Source of the DNA: Loktanella sp. 3ANDIMAR09
Lineage (GTDB): Bacteria > Pseudomonadota > Alphaproteobacteria > Rhodobacterales > Rhodobacteraceae
Length of the DNA stretch: 64,000 nt
Reading direction: 5' to 3'
Assembly (NCBI RefSeq): GCF_001420005.1
Contig: NZ_LJAK01000007.1
Coordinates: 1-64,000 of the forward strand
Below, piece by piece: positions 17,054 through 26,141 of the stretch. The position numbers and the translations under genes are program-made. Position 1 is the stretch's first letter. Every line of letters starts with the position of its first letter. Under the pieces are notes generated by a model that searched no databases, was not told the DNA's origin, and saw only the letters and a list, made by a program, of their open reading frames with translations.

Positions 17054-17105
17054 GGCAGGAAATCCTGCCTCCTTTTCAGGATGCGATGCAGTCTCTAACT
17101 GAGAC
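17054..17105. promoter_or_regulatory. palindromes in the qorR-qorB divergent promoter
   Basis: Two inverted repeats sit between the divergent starts: GGCAGGA-AA-TCCTGCC at 17054-17069, and GTCTC-N5-GAGAC at 17091-17105. HxlR dimers bind short palindromes in such shared regions, so either could be the operator. The second lies 34 bp before qorB and is placed for repression. Confidence 0.45.
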
Positions 17106-17138
17106 CTGTATTCGATTTTCATTGCAGAGGACAGAGTC

Positions 17139-18002
17139 ATGTCAGAACACTACATGGTCACGGGGGCGACCGGCCAATTGGGCCGCAAGGTGATCGCAAG
17201 CCTGCGAGAGCGCGTTCCCGCGTCGCAGATCACCGCGATGGTGCGCAGCACCACGGCCAAGGACGCATTCGCGGCAGAAGGCATTGCCGCCCGGATCGCC
17301 GATTATCACGACCCAGACAGTCTGGACGCGGCACTGGACGGGGTCACGCGGCTGTTGCTGATTTCATCGTCGGACTTCAACGACCGACAGGGGCAGCATG
17401 CCAATGTCATCAATGCCGCCAAGGCGCGTGGCGTCGGTCTGATCGCCTATACGTCGGTCCTGCATGCCGCTGACAGCCCGCTTTGGCTGGCCAAAGATCA
17501 CAAGGCGACAGAGGCGCTGCTGGCCGACAGTGGCGTGCCCCATACGCTGTTGCGCAACGGCTGGTACATCGAAAACCTGTTGATGAATCTGCCGCAGGAT
17601 TTGGCGATGGGCCAGCATTTCGGTGCGGCCCGTGACGGCAGATTTGCAGCAGCCACACGCCAGGACTTTGCCGAGGCAGCGGCGGCAGCGCTTGCCGATC
17701 CCAGTCACGACGGCGCGACGTTCGAACTGGCGGGCGATACCAGCTTTACCCTCACAGAACTGGCGCAGGATATCAGCGCACAATCCGGCAAACCGGTCGC
17801 CTATGTCGATATGCCAGAGGCCGATTTCGCAGCCGCCCTGATCAGCGCGGGCCTGCCGCCTGCATTTGCGGAATTGCTGGCCCAGACGGATGCAATGGCC
17901 GCGGATGGTGCGCTGAATGACCAATCGGGCGATTTGCGCCGTCTGATCGGCAGGCCGACCACACCGTTGTCAGATGCGGTCAAGTCCGCGTTGGCCGCCT
18001 GA
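17139..18002 (+). CDS. qorB: NmrA-like NAD(P)-dependent quinone oxidoreductase QorB
   Basis: A 287-aa atypical SDR of the NmrA/QorB type. It has the N-terminal dinucleotide motif [12 protein letters not shown], then [10 protein letters not shown] and [20 protein letters not shown], which together match QorB (YtfG), an NADPH-dependent quinone reductase. [11 protein letters not shown] is the conserved mid-protein segment. There is no active-site YxxxK of the classical SDR type, as expected. It is divergent from qorR and followed by a strong terminator. Confidence 0.9.
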   Translation: MSEHYMVTGATGQLGRKVIASLRERVPASQITAMVRSTTAKDAFAAEGIAARIADYHDPDSLDAALDGVTRLLLISSSDFNDRQGQHANVINAAKARGVGLIAYTSVLHAADSPLWLAKDHKATEALLADSGVPHTLLRNGWYIENLLMNLPQDLAMGQHFGAARDGRFAAATRQDFAEAAAAALADPSHDGATFELAGDTSFTLTELAQDISAQSGKPVAYVDMPEADFAAALISAGLPPAFAELLAQTDAMAADGALNDQSGDLRRLIGRPTTPLSDAVKSALAA

Positions 18003-18006
18003 ACAC

Positions 18007-18041
18007 AAACGGGGCCGCAGTGCAGACTGCGGCCCCGTTTT
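18007..18041. terminator. bidirectional rho-independent terminator between qorB and hlyU
   Basis: A near-perfect hairpin with arms ACGGGGCCGCAGT and ACTGCGGCCCCGT, loop GCAG, ends in TTTT on the plus strand and is preceded by an A-rich run for the minus strand. It sits directly after qorB and beyond the hlyU stop. Confidence 0.85.
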
Positions 18042-18056
18042 GTCGATGCGTCGCGA

Positions 18057-18344
18057 TCAGGCGTTGAACAGACCGGCCCCTTGCTGGTCGATCATCAGCT
18101 TGGCCTTGGCGATGGACGCAGCCGCGGCATCGTCGAACGACTGGAGCGTATCGGCCCTGATCAACTGGTGTTCGCGGCTCTCGCCATCGACCTCACCGAT
18201 GATCCGTGCCCCGATGCGATAGGCCTTGTCAGCCTTGATCGGTGTCGGGATGATCGTGAAGCCCTTGTAGACCTCGCCTTGCGGTGCCTCTGCGACGGGG
18301 TCTGCGGATTGCCCGCCGCCAAAGAGTTTCGACAGCCAGGACAT
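18057..18344 (-). CDS. HlyU family protein
   Basis: A 95-aa protein of the HlyU family: MSWLSKLFGGG at the start, YKGFTIIPTPIKADKAYRIGARI in the centre, and REHQLIRADTLQSFDDA. The family was named after a Vibrio haemolysin regulator, but this Rhodobacteraceae form has an unknown role. The start codon lies two bases from the end of rpoD on the same strand, so it is the last gene of the dnaG-rpoD transcription unit, ended by the hairpin at 18007-18041. Confidence 0.88.
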   Translation of the reverse strand: MSWLSKLFGGGQSADPVAEAPQGEVYKGFTIIPTPIKADKAYRIGARIIGEVDGESREHQLIRADTLQSFDDAAAASIAKAKLMIDQQGAGLFNA

Positions 18345-18346
18345 GC

Positions 18347-20323
18347 CTATTGATCCAGGAACGACCGCAGCTTGCGCGACCGGCTGGGATGCTTGAGCTT
18401 GCGCAGCGCCTTGGCCTCGATCTGACGAATACGTTCGCGCGTCACGCTGAACTGCTGGCCGACCTCTTCCAGCGTGTGGTCGGTGTTCATGCCAATACCG
18501 AAACGCATGCGCAGCACGCGTTCCTCACGCGGGGTGAGGCTTGCCAGCACACGGGTCGTGGTTTCCTTGAGGTTTTCCTGAATGGCGGAATCCAGCGGCA
18601 GGATCGCATTCTTGTCCTCGATGAAATCGCCCAGCTGGCTGTCTTCTTCGTCGCCGATCGGAGTTTCGAGGCTGATCGGTTCCTTGGCGATCTTCATCAC
18701 CTTGCGGACCTTTTCCAGCGGCATCTGCAGTTTTTCTGCCAATTCCTCGGGCGTGGGTTCGCGGCCGATTTCGTGCAGCATCTGGCGACCGGTGCGCACC
18801 AGCTTGTTGATCGTCTCTATCATATGGACCGGGATGCGGATCGTGCGGGCCTGGTCGGCAATGGACCGGGTGATCGCCTGACGGATCCACCATGTCGCAT
18901 AGGTCGAGAATTTGTAGCCGCGGCGGTATTCGAATTTATCGACGGCCTTCATCAGGCCGATGTTGCCTTCCTGGATCAGGTCCAGGAATTGCAGACCACG
19001 GTTTGTGTATTTCTTGGCGATGGAGATCACGAGACGCAGGTTGGCCTCGACCATTTCCTTCTTGGCGGCGCGCGCCTCTTTTTCGCCCTTCTGGACCTGG
19101 GCCACGATGCGGCGGAACTCGGTGATGTCGACGCCGACGTATTGACCGACCTGGGCCATGTCGCCGCGCAATTCCTCGATCTTGTCGGTGGACCGTTCCA
19201 GCAGCATCGACCAGCCGCGCCCGGATTTGGACGCGATTTCGTCCAGCCAGTTGGGGTCAAGTTCGCGGCCACGGTAGGCGTCGATGAATTCACGGCGGTT
19301 GATGCGGGCCTGATCGGCCAGTTTCACCATGGCCGAGTCGATCTGCATGATGCGGCGGTTGATGCCGTACAGCTGGTCGATCAGCGCCTCGATCCGGTTG
19401 TTGTGAAGGTGAAGCGAATTCACCATTTCGACGATTTCGGACCGCAGTTTCTGGTAGGTCTCTTCCTCGCCCGAGGAAAAGCTGCTGTCCTCGTTCAAGG
19501 TGGCGTCCATGCGCGCATCCTGCATGTCGGACAGTTTGGCAAAATCGGCGGCGATGATGTCGAGCGTTTCCAGCACGCGCGGTTTCAGCGCGGCCTCCAT
19601 CGCGGCAAGCGACATGTTTGCCTGCTCGTCATCATCGTCATCGTCGTCCTTGGCGATCGGGTTGCCGTCGGCATCCAGATCGGGCTTGTCGTCACCTTCG
19701 GATGTGCCACCCGCGCCAGCCGTCACGACCGGTTCGGCGGCATCGTCGTCACCCAGCTGGTTGCCAAAGGTGGTTTCCAGATCGATCACGTCGCGCAGAA
19801 GGATGTCTTCGCTCAGAAGTTCGTCGCGCCAGATGGTGATGGCCTGGAAAGTCAGCGGGCTTTCGCACAGGCCGAGGATCATCGTGTTGCGACCGGCTTC
19901 GATCCGCTTGGCGATGGCGATTTCGCCCTCGCGGGACAGCAGTTCTACGCTGCCCATTTCGCGCAGATACATCCGCACGGGATCATCGGTGCGATCAAGC
20001 TTTTCAGCCTCTGCGCCGCCCAAGGCCACATCACGCGACCCGGCGATGGTCGCCACGTCAGTGCTGGTCTTGTTTTCTTCGGTTTCCTCGGATTCTTCTT
20101 CCTCGGTGACCTGGATGCCCATTTCGGACAGCATCGACATCACGTCCTCGATCTGGTCCGAGGACACCTGATCGGGTGGCAGAACCGCGTTCAGCTGATC
20201 ATAGGTGATGTAACCGCGCTCGCGCGCGTCCTGGATCATCTTCTTGACGGCAGCCTGGCTGAGGTCGAGGGAAATGTCGCTGTCGGAATTGTCCTTGCGG
20301 TCGTCATTGTCTTTGGCGGCCAT
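18347..20323 (-). CDS. rpoD: RNA polymerase sigma factor RpoD (sigma-70)
   Basis: The primary sigma factor. Region 1.1 is the acidic N-terminal part, [21 protein letters not shown] is region 1.2, a long acidic non-conserved region (with a DDDDDDDE run) follows, [20 protein letters not shown] and [16 protein letters not shown] are region 2, [15 protein letters not shown] lies in 3.2, and [18 protein letters not shown] is the -35 binding helix of region 4.2. Start 20323 ([11 protein letters not shown]) has GGGAGA upstream; the frame opens 21 codons earlier without a site. Its 167-bp promoter region contains five GANTC sites. dnaG lies immediately upstream on the same strand. Confidence 0.98.
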   Translation of the reverse strand: MAAKDNDDRKDNSDSDISLDLSQAAVKKMIQDARERGYITYDQLNAVLPPDQVSSDQIEDVMSMLSEMGIQVTEEEESEETEENKTSTDVATIAGSRDVALGGAEAEKLDRTDDPVRMYLREMGSVELLSREGEIAIAKRIEAGRNTMILGLCESPLTFQAITIWRDELLSEDILLRDVIDLETTFGNQLGDDDAAEPVVTAGAGGTSEGDDKPDLDADGNPIAKDDDDDDDEQANMSLAAMEAALKPRVLETLDIIAADFAKLSDMQDARMDATLNEDSSFSSGEEETYQKLRSEIVEMVNSLHLHNNRIEALIDQLYGINRRIMQIDSAMVKLADQARINRREFIDAYRGRELDPNWLDEIASKSGRGWSMLLERSTDKIEELRGDMAQVGQYVGVDITEFRRIVAQVQKGEKEARAAKKEMVEANLRLVISIAKKYTNRGLQFLDLIQEGNIGLMKAVDKFEYRRGYKFSTYATWWIRQAITRSIADQARTIRIPVHMIETINKLVRTGRQMLHEIGREPTPEELAEKLQMPLEKVRKVMKIAKEPISLETPIGDEEDSQLGDFIEDKNAILPLDSAIQENLKETTTRVLASLTPREERVLRMRFGIGMNTDHTLEEVGQQFSVTRERIRQIEAKALRKLKHPSRSRKLRSFLDQ

Positions 20324-20360
20324 GGTACGGTCTCCCTCGTTCCAGCAACGATCAGTCCCA

Positions 20361-20474
20361 GTGATTCGGGTGATTCGGCTTCTCACGAATCAACGCGTCA
20401 TTCGCGCGATTCGCAACCTGTTGCCGGTCAATTTCGGCTGATGTTGCAACTATCCCTGCGGCCAATGGCGAGTC
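20361..20474. promoter_or_regulatory. cluster of five GANTC (CcrM) sites upstream of rpoD
   Basis: GATTC at 20363 and 20372, GAATC at 20387, GATTC at 20408 and GAGTC at 20470 lie within 112 bp between dnaG and rpoD. The first two sit in a tandem duplicate of GTGATTCGG (20361-20378). GANTC is the site of the alphaproteobacterial cell-cycle methylase CcrM. The sites are seen; methylation-dependent control of rpoD is inferred. Confidence 0.5.
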
Positions 20475-20490
20475 TGACCGCGTGTCAGCG

Positions 20491-22455
20491 CTATTTAGGG
20501 TCCTCTGACGGCTTTGCAATCGTCAACGCCTCCCAAAGCGCCCGCGCCGCAGAAAGTTCGTCACTATCCAGCTCGGCGCCGTTCTCTGCGACGATCATTT
20601 CGCCACTGGACCCCGCCGCGATGATCGCGGCCCGGTCGCGCGCAGTCGTGGCCTGCCGCAGACGCCATGTCAGACCTTCGTCACCGGCGTCGATATCCTC
20701 CTGGGCTTCGCGGACCTCTTGCGGCAGGGCACGGGCGGTCGACAGCTTGGCAAAGGCCTCGGACAGGCAGGCGCTGGCGAACTCCAGATCACCGGGTTTG
20801 CGCAGCCCCGATGACAGCTGCACGATGCGCTGACCGGTCAGCGCATCAACCGCTGCTGCCAGCCCGGCATCATGCAATGCGGCGCGCAGATCGGTGCCGG
20901 GTGCCATGCGCAGAATGATCCCGCGCAGGGCCGCATGATCGTCATCGGTGCATTCCATCGCCTCGATCTGCGCCATGAAAGGGTCGATGGCGGCCGGCGT
21001 GGCGATCAGCGTAGCCAGGATCACCGCCTCGCGCAGATGATCGTCGCGCGTGGCCCCCGTCGCCAGCGCAGACGTGCGGTTGGTGGCCACCGGTGATTGA
21101 TCCCGGTGCCAGGCGTCCTGCCCGCGCGGATTGAATGCGGCGCGGCGCGCCGTGGCGCGGGACTGCGGCTTGCGTGTCCGGAACAGCTGCCATTTCAGTT
21201 CCTTGAGCGCCTGATCGTAGTGATTGCGCAGATCGGGGTCCTGGATCAGGGCCGTTTTCTGGCGCAGCGCCTTGTCCAATGCGGCCCTGCGTTCGGGGCT
21301 GTCGAAGACGCGGCCCTCGGTTTCGCGCTGCCACAACAGTTGAACCATGGGGATGGCGGCATCCAGAATGCCCTGCATCGCGTCCTTGCCCTGTTGTTTC
21401 AGCACGTCGTCGGGGTCCAGCCCCTTGGGCATCACGGCAAAGCGCAGGGATTTGCCCGCCAACAGCAATGGCAATGCGATGTCGATTGTGCGCATGGCCG
21501 CGCGCAGACCGGCGGTGTCGCCATCGAGGGCGATGATCGGTTCGTCCGCCACCCGCCACAGCATCGCAAGGTGATGTTCGGTGACAGCGGTGCCAAGAGG
21601 GGCGACAGCGGCCTCGAACCCGGCCTCGGACAGGGCGATCACGTCCATGTAGCCTTCGGCCACGATCAGCGGCTGGCCCTTGCCCGCAGCGGTGCGTGCG
21701 TTCTGGATGTTGTAGAGCGTGCGGGATTTGTCGAACAGCAGCGTTTCGGGCGAGTTGTAGTATTTCGCCTTGGCATCTGCCGCCATCGCGCGACCACCCA
21801 GACCGATGGGCCGCCCCCGCGCGTTGCGGATCGGAAAGATGATGCGGTCGCGAAACCGGTCGTAGGGCGCACCGCCGTAATCGGATTTCGCAGCAAGGCC
21901 CGCATCAATCACCATCTGCTGTGACACGCCCTTGGCTGTCAGGGCGGCAAGCACGCTGCCCTTGTCCGGGGCGAAACCGATGTCCCAGCGCGCGCAGGCG
22001 TCGGCGTCCAGCCCGCGCCGGGTCAGGTAATCGCGGGCCTCTGCCGCGGCGGCCGTTTTCAGGTTCAGACGGAAATGCTGGACCGCCAGTTCCATGACGT
22101 CGGCCAGTTCGGTGCGGGCATCGGCCTTTTCCTGCGCACGCGGGTCGCGTTCGGGCATGGTCATGCCCGCCTCGCCCGCGAGGATCTGAACCGCCTCCAT
22201 GAAACCCACGTTTTCGGTTTCGCAGACGAATTTGAAGACATCGCCCCCAGCATGACAACCAAAGCAATGATAAAAACCCTTGCGATCATCGACGTGAAAG
22301 CTGGCGGATTTTTCCTGATGGAAGGGGCAAGGTGCCCACATGTCGCCCTTGCCTGCATTGGATTTGCGGCTGTCCCACATGACCTTGCGGCCGACAACGT
22401 CGGAGATCGAGAGGCGGGTGCGCAATTCGTCGAGGAAACCGGGCGGGAGTGACAT
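20491..22455 (-). CDS. dnaG: DNA primase DnaG
   Basis: DnaG makes RNA primers at the replication fork. The 654-aa protein has the N-terminal zinc finger (CPFHQEKSASF and FYHCFGCHAGGD), the RNA-polymerase domain with the TOPRIM motifs (IVAEGYMDVIAL about residue 265, ALDGDTAGLRA about 315), and a C-terminal helicase-binding region. Length is normal. A perfect DnaA box lies 55 bp upstream of the start. It is followed by rpoD on the same strand, the conserved remnant of the macromolecular synthesis operon, without rpsU. Confidence 0.97.
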   Translation of the reverse strand: MSLPPGFLDELRTRLSISDVVGRKVMWDSRKSNAGKGDMWAPCPFHQEKSASFHVDDRKGFYHCFGCHAGGDVFKFVCETENVGFMEAVQILAGEAGMTMPERDPRAQEKADARTELADVMELAVQHFRLNLKTAAAAEARDYLTRRGLDADACARWDIGFAPDKGSVLAALTAKGVSQQMVIDAGLAAKSDYGGAPYDRFRDRIIFPIRNARGRPIGLGGRAMAADAKAKYYNSPETLLFDKSRTLYNIQNARTAAGKGQPLIVAEGYMDVIALSEAGFEAAVAPLGTAVTEHHLAMLWRVADEPIIALDGDTAGLRAAMRTIDIALPLLLAGKSLRFAVMPKGLDPDDVLKQQGKDAMQGILDAAIPMVQLLWQRETEGRVFDSPERRAALDKALRQKTALIQDPDLRNHYDQALKELKWQLFRTRKPQSRATARRAAFNPRGQDAWHRDQSPVATNRTSALATGATRDDHLREAVILATLIATPAAIDPFMAQIEAMECTDDDHAALRGIILRMAPGTDLRAALHDAGLAAAVDALTGQRIVQLSSGLRKPGDLEFASACLSEAFAKLSTARALPQEVREAQEDIDAGDEGLTWRLRQATTARDRAAIIAAGSSGEMIVAENGAELDSDELSAARALWEALTIAKPSEDPK

Positions 22456-22509
22456 GACGCCAATATCGGGGTTGCAACGCGCGGAGTCGAGTGGCTGGAG
22501 CCCGGTTGT

Positions 22510-22518
22510 TGTGGATAA
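22510..22518 (-). promoter_or_regulatory. DnaA box upstream of dnaG
   Basis: TTATCCACA read on the minus strand, an exact strict DnaA box, 55 bp before the dnaG start codon. It is the third perfect box in the window after the two in the nrdR promoter. Regulation by DnaA is inferred. Confidence 0.5.
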
Positions 22519-22524
22519 CGTGGC

Positions 22525-22578
22525 GGGGGGCGCTGCCCCCGGCTGCGCCTCCCCCGGAGTATTTCTGGCAAGATGATG
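22525..22578 (+). repeat. dispersed double-hairpin repeat, copy 1
   Basis: GGGGGC-GCT-GCCCCC, then GGC-TGC-GCC, then CTCCCCCGGAGTATTT and a tail ending CAAGATGATG. It lies between the end of the MATE gene and the dnaG promoter. The same architecture recurs at 50361, 58807, 29133, 48299 and 63774 (see those entries). Function unknown; a processed or terminating RNA structure is possible. Confidence 0.75.
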
Positions 22579-22591
22579 CGAAACGCCCGCG

Positions 22592-23902
22592 TCAGGCGCG
22601 CGCGGCGCGTTCGAGTGCGGGGTAGCGCAGGCCCAGCGTCAAGCCGCGAACGATGAAGCTGAGCAGCAAGGCCAGCCACAGGCCGTGGTTGCCGAAGGCC
22701 GCCATCAACGGCATGACGGCGGCGAAATAGACGGCAGCCGAGACGATCATCATGTTGCGCATATCCGTGGTGCGGGTCGCGCCGATGAAGATACCGTCAA
22801 GCATCCAGGCCGCGACCCCCAGCAGCGGGGCCGCGATCATGTAGGGCAGGTAATCGCGCGCCACGTCCCGGACCAGCGGGGCCGTCGTCATCAGGTCGAT
22901 GACAGCCCCGCCCAGCATGAGAAAGCCCAGTGCAAGACCGGCACAGATGCCAGCGCCCCAGGCGCTGGTCAGCAGCGCCGCCCGGCGCAGGGCCTGTGGC
23001 GCGCGGCGGCCCAGGGCCTGCCCCACCAGCGCCTCGGCCGCGAGGGCAAAGCCGTCAAGCGCATAGGCCGTCACCTGGAGGAATTGCAGAAGGATCTGGT
23101 TGGCGGCCAGCTGGACGTCGCCGAAATCCGCCCCCCAGAACAGAAAGCTGACAAAAATCGCCTGCAACAGCACCGACCGGATCATGATGTCGGAATTCAC
23201 GATCGCCATGCGGGTCAGCCTGACAGGGTCGAAAATCCGCGCGGTGTCGCGCCATGCGGGCACTGCAAAGGCCGCACGGCACAGCCACAGCCCGAACATC
23301 ATGCCCGACCATTCCGCGATGAACGTGGCCCAGGCCACCCCCGGCACGCCCCAGTCAAACCCAAGCACGAACAACAGATCGAGGCCGATGTTGACACCAT
23401 TGGTCAGCACCTGGACCGCCAGCACCGCCATCGTGCGTTCCTGGGCGATGAGCCAGCCGGTGATCCCGTAGAGCGCAATCGCGGCGGGTGCGGACCAGAC
23501 CCGCACGGACATGTATTGCCGGGCCAGGGTTTCGACCTCGGCGCTGGCGGGGGAGACGACAAAGGCCCCGGCAAACAACGGCCATTGCAACAGGATGATC
23601 GCGGCCCCGGCCCCAAGGCCGATCAGAAGCACCCGGCTGAGCAGGGCTGCCACCTCGGCCGTGTCGCCCGCGCCGATGGCCTGGGCCGCAAGGCCCGAAG
23701 TCCCCATGCGCAAGAAGCCGAAGATCCAGTAGATGGCGGTGAGGATGATGGCGCCGATCGCCACGGCACCGATGGGTGCCGCCTGCCCCATCTGCCCCAC
23801 AACGCCCGTATCGACGATGCCCAGGATCGGCACCGTTGCATTGGACACGACGACCGGCAGCGCGATGTGCAGCACGCGCCGATGGGTCAGCGTGTCAATC
23901 AC
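22592..23902 (-). CDS. MATE family efflux transporter (DinF-like)
   Basis: A 436-aa, about 12-segment membrane protein of the MATE family, a sodium- or proton-driven exporter of cationic drugs and metabolites. Visible hallmarks are PVVVSNATVPILGIVDTGVVGQ near the start and ALDGFALAAEALVGQALG in the second half, which match the DinF branch. The gene overlaps the upstream thioesterase gene by eight bases and is the third gene of a thioesterase-thioesterase-MATE operon. The substrate is not evident. Confidence 0.93.
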   Translation of the reverse strand: MIDTLTHRRVLHIALPVVVSNATVPILGIVDTGVVGQMGQAAPIGAVAIGAIILTAIYWIFGFLRMGTSGLAAQAIGAGDTAEVAALLSRVLLIGLGAGAAIILLQWPLFAGAFVVSPASAEVETLARQYMSVRVWSAPAAIALYGITGWLIAQERTMAVLAVQVLTNGVNIGLDLLFVLGFDWGVPGVAWATFIAEWSGMMFGLWLCRAAFAVPAWRDTARIFDPVRLTRMAIVNSDIMIRSVLLQAIFVSFLFWGADFGDVQLAANQILLQFLQVTAYALDGFALAAEALVGQALGRRAPQALRRAALLTSAWGAGICAGLALGFLMLGGAVIDLMTTAPLVRDVARDYLPYMIAAPLLGVAAWMLDGIFIGATRTTDMRNMMIVSAAVYFAAVMPLMAAFGNHGLWLALLLSFIVRGLTLGLRYPALERAARA

Positions 23903-24383
23903 GCTGCGGCATCAGGAAATGCCCGGTCGCCTGCGCAAAGGGGCGCGCGCTGTTGTCCTGCCAGCCCTCGGCGTGGACAGAAGCATAGCGCCGCCCCGAC
24001 CGGGTGATCCGCGCACGGGCATAGGCGTCGCGCGGCAGACCCGAGCGCAGGTAATCCACGGTGAAATCAATGGTCTTGGGCAGGCGGCGCGGCGCATCCT
24101 CGACGCCCTCGCCCGCCTCGAGCGCATCCCACTGCGTAAACCAGCTGAGCGAGATGATCGACGTCACCTCGAGGAACGCCGCCGTCACACCACCGTGGAT
24201 CGCGGGCAGCGCGGGGTTGCCGATCAGCATGTCGGCATAGGGCAATACGCCCGTCAGCTCGTCCCCGCGCCGGTCGAAACGGATGCCCAGGAACTTGATG
24301 TAGGGGACGCCGTCGATCAGCGCCTCGAGCGCGGCATCGCGACGTTGCTTGACGACCTGGACGGGTTCGGGGCGACGGCTCAT
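23895..24383 (-). CDS. PaaI family hotdog thioesterase
   Basis: A 162-aa hotdog-fold protein of the PaaI/YigI type. The active-site region is NPALPAIHGGVTAAFLEVTSI, where the HGG motif and the following acidic residue are typical, and TIDFTVDYLRSGLPRDAYARA is the second conserved strand pair. The substrate acyl-CoA is unknown. It overlaps its upstream paralogue by four bases and the MATE gene by eight bases. Confidence 0.9.
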   Translation of the reverse strand: MSRRPEPVQVVKQRRDAALEALIDGVPYIKFLGIRFDRRGDELTGVLPYADMLIGNPALPAIHGGVTAAFLEVTSIISLSWFTQWDALEAGEGVEDAPRRLPKTIDFTVDYLRSGLPRDAYARARITRSGRRYASVHAEGWQDNSARPFAQATGHFLMPQRD

Positions 24384-24847
24384 GCGGGGTCCTTTGGGCG
24401 TTCGACGGTGAATGCGCCCGTGGCGCAGGCGACGGGCCGGTCAGGGTCGGCGTCATAGGCCGTGGCGCGCACGAATGCGACCGAGCGTGTCATGTGATAG
24501 CAGGTCGCCACCGCACGGATGGCCTGCCCCGGTGTGGCCGCGCGCATGTAGTCGATCCGCAGGTCGATCGTGGCGGTGCCCAGCGCGCTGTCGGGATGCG
24601 CGATCACGGCGGCACCGCAGCAGGTATCCATCAAGGCAGAGACCGCACCACCGTGGATCACCCCTGTGTCCGGATCACCCAAAAGGCGCGGATCAAAAGG
24701 CATGGTGATTTCGGCCATGCCGGGGCCGACGTCCGTGACCTGCATCGCCAGTTCGCGGGCATGCGGGATCATCCCGATGAACTGCCGCGCGATTTTCGCA
24801 CGGCGTTCAGCCTGTGCATCAGTCTCGGTCGGGGGCGTCTGCGCCAT
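24380..24847 (-). CDS. PaaI family hotdog thioesterase (second paralogue)
   Basis: A 155-aa hotdog thioesterase, first gene of the operon. GDPDTGVIHGGAVSALMDTCCGAA is the active-site segment with HGG and the catalytic Asp, and TIDLRIDYMRAATPGQAIRA is the paired strand. ATG at 24847 (MAQTPPTETD) is chosen over the upstream codon at 24901 because it starts after a typical spacing and gives the family length. The two adjacent paralogues resemble each other in the second half and probably arose by duplication. Confidence 0.9.
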   Translation of the reverse strand: MAQTPPTETDAQAERRAKIARQFIGMIPHARELAMQVTDVGPGMAEITMPFDPRLLGDPDTGVIHGGAVSALMDTCCGAAVIAHPDSALGTATIDLRIDYMRAATPGQAIRAVATCYHMTRSVAFVRATAYDADPDRPVACATGAFTVERPKDPA

Positions 24848-24916
24848 GAATCTGCCTGCGTGATTGGACCTGCAATTTGGCACTTGTCGCTGCCAACGCA
24901 ACCCCTATATCTTTTA

Positions 24917-24933
24917 TTGAGAATAATTCGCAA
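24917..24933. promoter_or_regulatory. Mur/Fur-like box upstream of the metal transporter
   Basis: A 17-bp near-perfect palindrome TTGAGAAT-A-ATTCGCAA with a single mismatch ends 11 bp before the start of the transporter gene. It resembles the manganese-responsive Mur box (a Fur-family site) of alphaproteobacteria. The site is seen; the regulator and metal are inferred. Confidence 0.6.
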
Positions 24934-24944
24934 CTGGGTGATCC

Positions 24945-26087
24945 ATGAGTGTTTCCGACATTGACCGGCCCATCGCCGTCGTTCCCCCGCGTATCGGGCC
25001 ATTTCGACCACGACGCCTGATCGTCGCTCTCATCTTTCTTGCGCTGGCAGCAGCACCGGGTGATCTGGGCGCATTGACGCGCGAACTGATGACCGACGCC
25101 TTTGTGCAGGTGTCGGCCTTTGTGGCGGCGACGCTGATCATTTTCTACGGTGCCGAAAAGCTGTTCAATTTCAACATTGGCGCAGCGCTGAAGAACGCGA
25201 AGGGCTGGCAGGTGCCAATGGCGGCGCTCCTGGGGGCCACGCCGGGTTGCGGTGGTGCGGTCGTGGTCGTCGCGGCCTATTCGTCCGGCAATGTCGGGTT
25301 TGGCGCGGTCGTCGCCACACTGACGGCCACGATGGGCGACGCCGCGTTTCTGCTGATCGCGACGCGGCCCGATGCGGCCATGGTCGTGCTGCCGCTGTCA
25401 TTCGCGGTCGGTATCATTTCGGGCTGGGTGGTCGACCGCCTGCCCGCGATTTCCATGACGCCGCGCAGGACCGACCCTGCCGACATGGTGCCCCGGATCG
25501 GTGCCACGCGTGCGCGCGACTGGTTGTTCGCGGCATTCGCCTTGCCCGGGTTGGTCATCGGCGTCAGTCAGTTGGCCGGTGTCGATGTGGCCGCCGTCTT
25601 TGGACCTGTGATGCCCATCGTGGGTGTCGGCGGCAGCATCCTGGGTCTGCTGATCTGGTCGACCTCGTCGTTGAAGGCGATGACCAACATCAATGACACG
25701 CCCGTGTCGCGCATGGCCGAGGAGACGGCGTTCATTTCGGTCTGGGTCATCGGTGCCTACCTTGCCTACGATTATCTGGTGGCCTACGGCGGCTTTGATC
25801 TGGCAGCCTGGTTTCAGGCTGTAGCCCCCCTGCTGCCGCTGCTGGGTGTCATTGTGGGCCTTGTGCCGGGCTGTGGACCGCAGGTGCTGGTGACGACACT
25901 CTATATCAACGGGCTGGTTCCGTTTGCAGCCCTCCTGGGAAATGCGATCAGCAATGACGGCGATGCGTTGTTTCCCGCGATTGCCATTGACCCGCGCGCC
26001 GCAGTCTGGGCCACGGTCTATTCCACGGTGCCTGCGCTGATCCTGGCCTACGCGTTCTACTGGCTGGCACCGGGGTTCATGAACTAG
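24945..26087 (+). CDS. putative manganese / heavy-metal transporter (10-11 TM, ArsP_2-like family)
   Basis: A 380-aa polytopic membrane protein with about ten hydrophobic segments in two similar halves. Each half carries a glycine/cysteine motif: GATPGCGGAVVV (about residue 95) and GLVPGCGPQVLV (about 305). This internal repeat matches a family annotated as a putative manganese transporter or 10-TM heavy-metal exporter. A Mur-like box immediately upstream supports manganese. Whether it imports or exports is not shown by the sequence. It is divergent from the thioesterase operon. Confidence 0.75.
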   Translation: MSVSDIDRPIAVVPPRIGPFRPRRLIVALIFLALAAAPGDLGALTRELMTDAFVQVSAFVAATLIIFYGAEKLFNFNIGAALKNAKGWQVPMAALLGATPGCGGAVVVVAAYSSGNVGFGAVVATLTATMGDAAFLLIATRPDAAMVVLPLSFAVGIISGWVVDRLPAISMTPRRTDPADMVPRIGATRARDWLFAAFALPGLVIGVSQLAGVDVAAVFGPVMPIVGVGGSILGLLIWSTSSLKAMTNINDTPVSRMAEETAFISVWVIGAYLAYDYLVAYGGFDLAAWFQAVAPLLPLLGVIVGLVPGCGPQVLVTTLYINGLVPFAALLGNAISNDGDALFPAIAIDPRAAVWATVYSTVPALILAYAFYWLAPGFMN

Positions 26088-26141
26088 GGCCGTTTGCCAC
26101 CGCCCGCAGGCGTGTTAGATATGCGTCCAAGGAGAGATCGC

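Noticed and set aside
18284-20833. 849-codon open frame on the plus strand opposite rpoD
   Set aside because: It is the antisense shadow of rpoD and part of dnaG; the GC-rich third positions keep it open.
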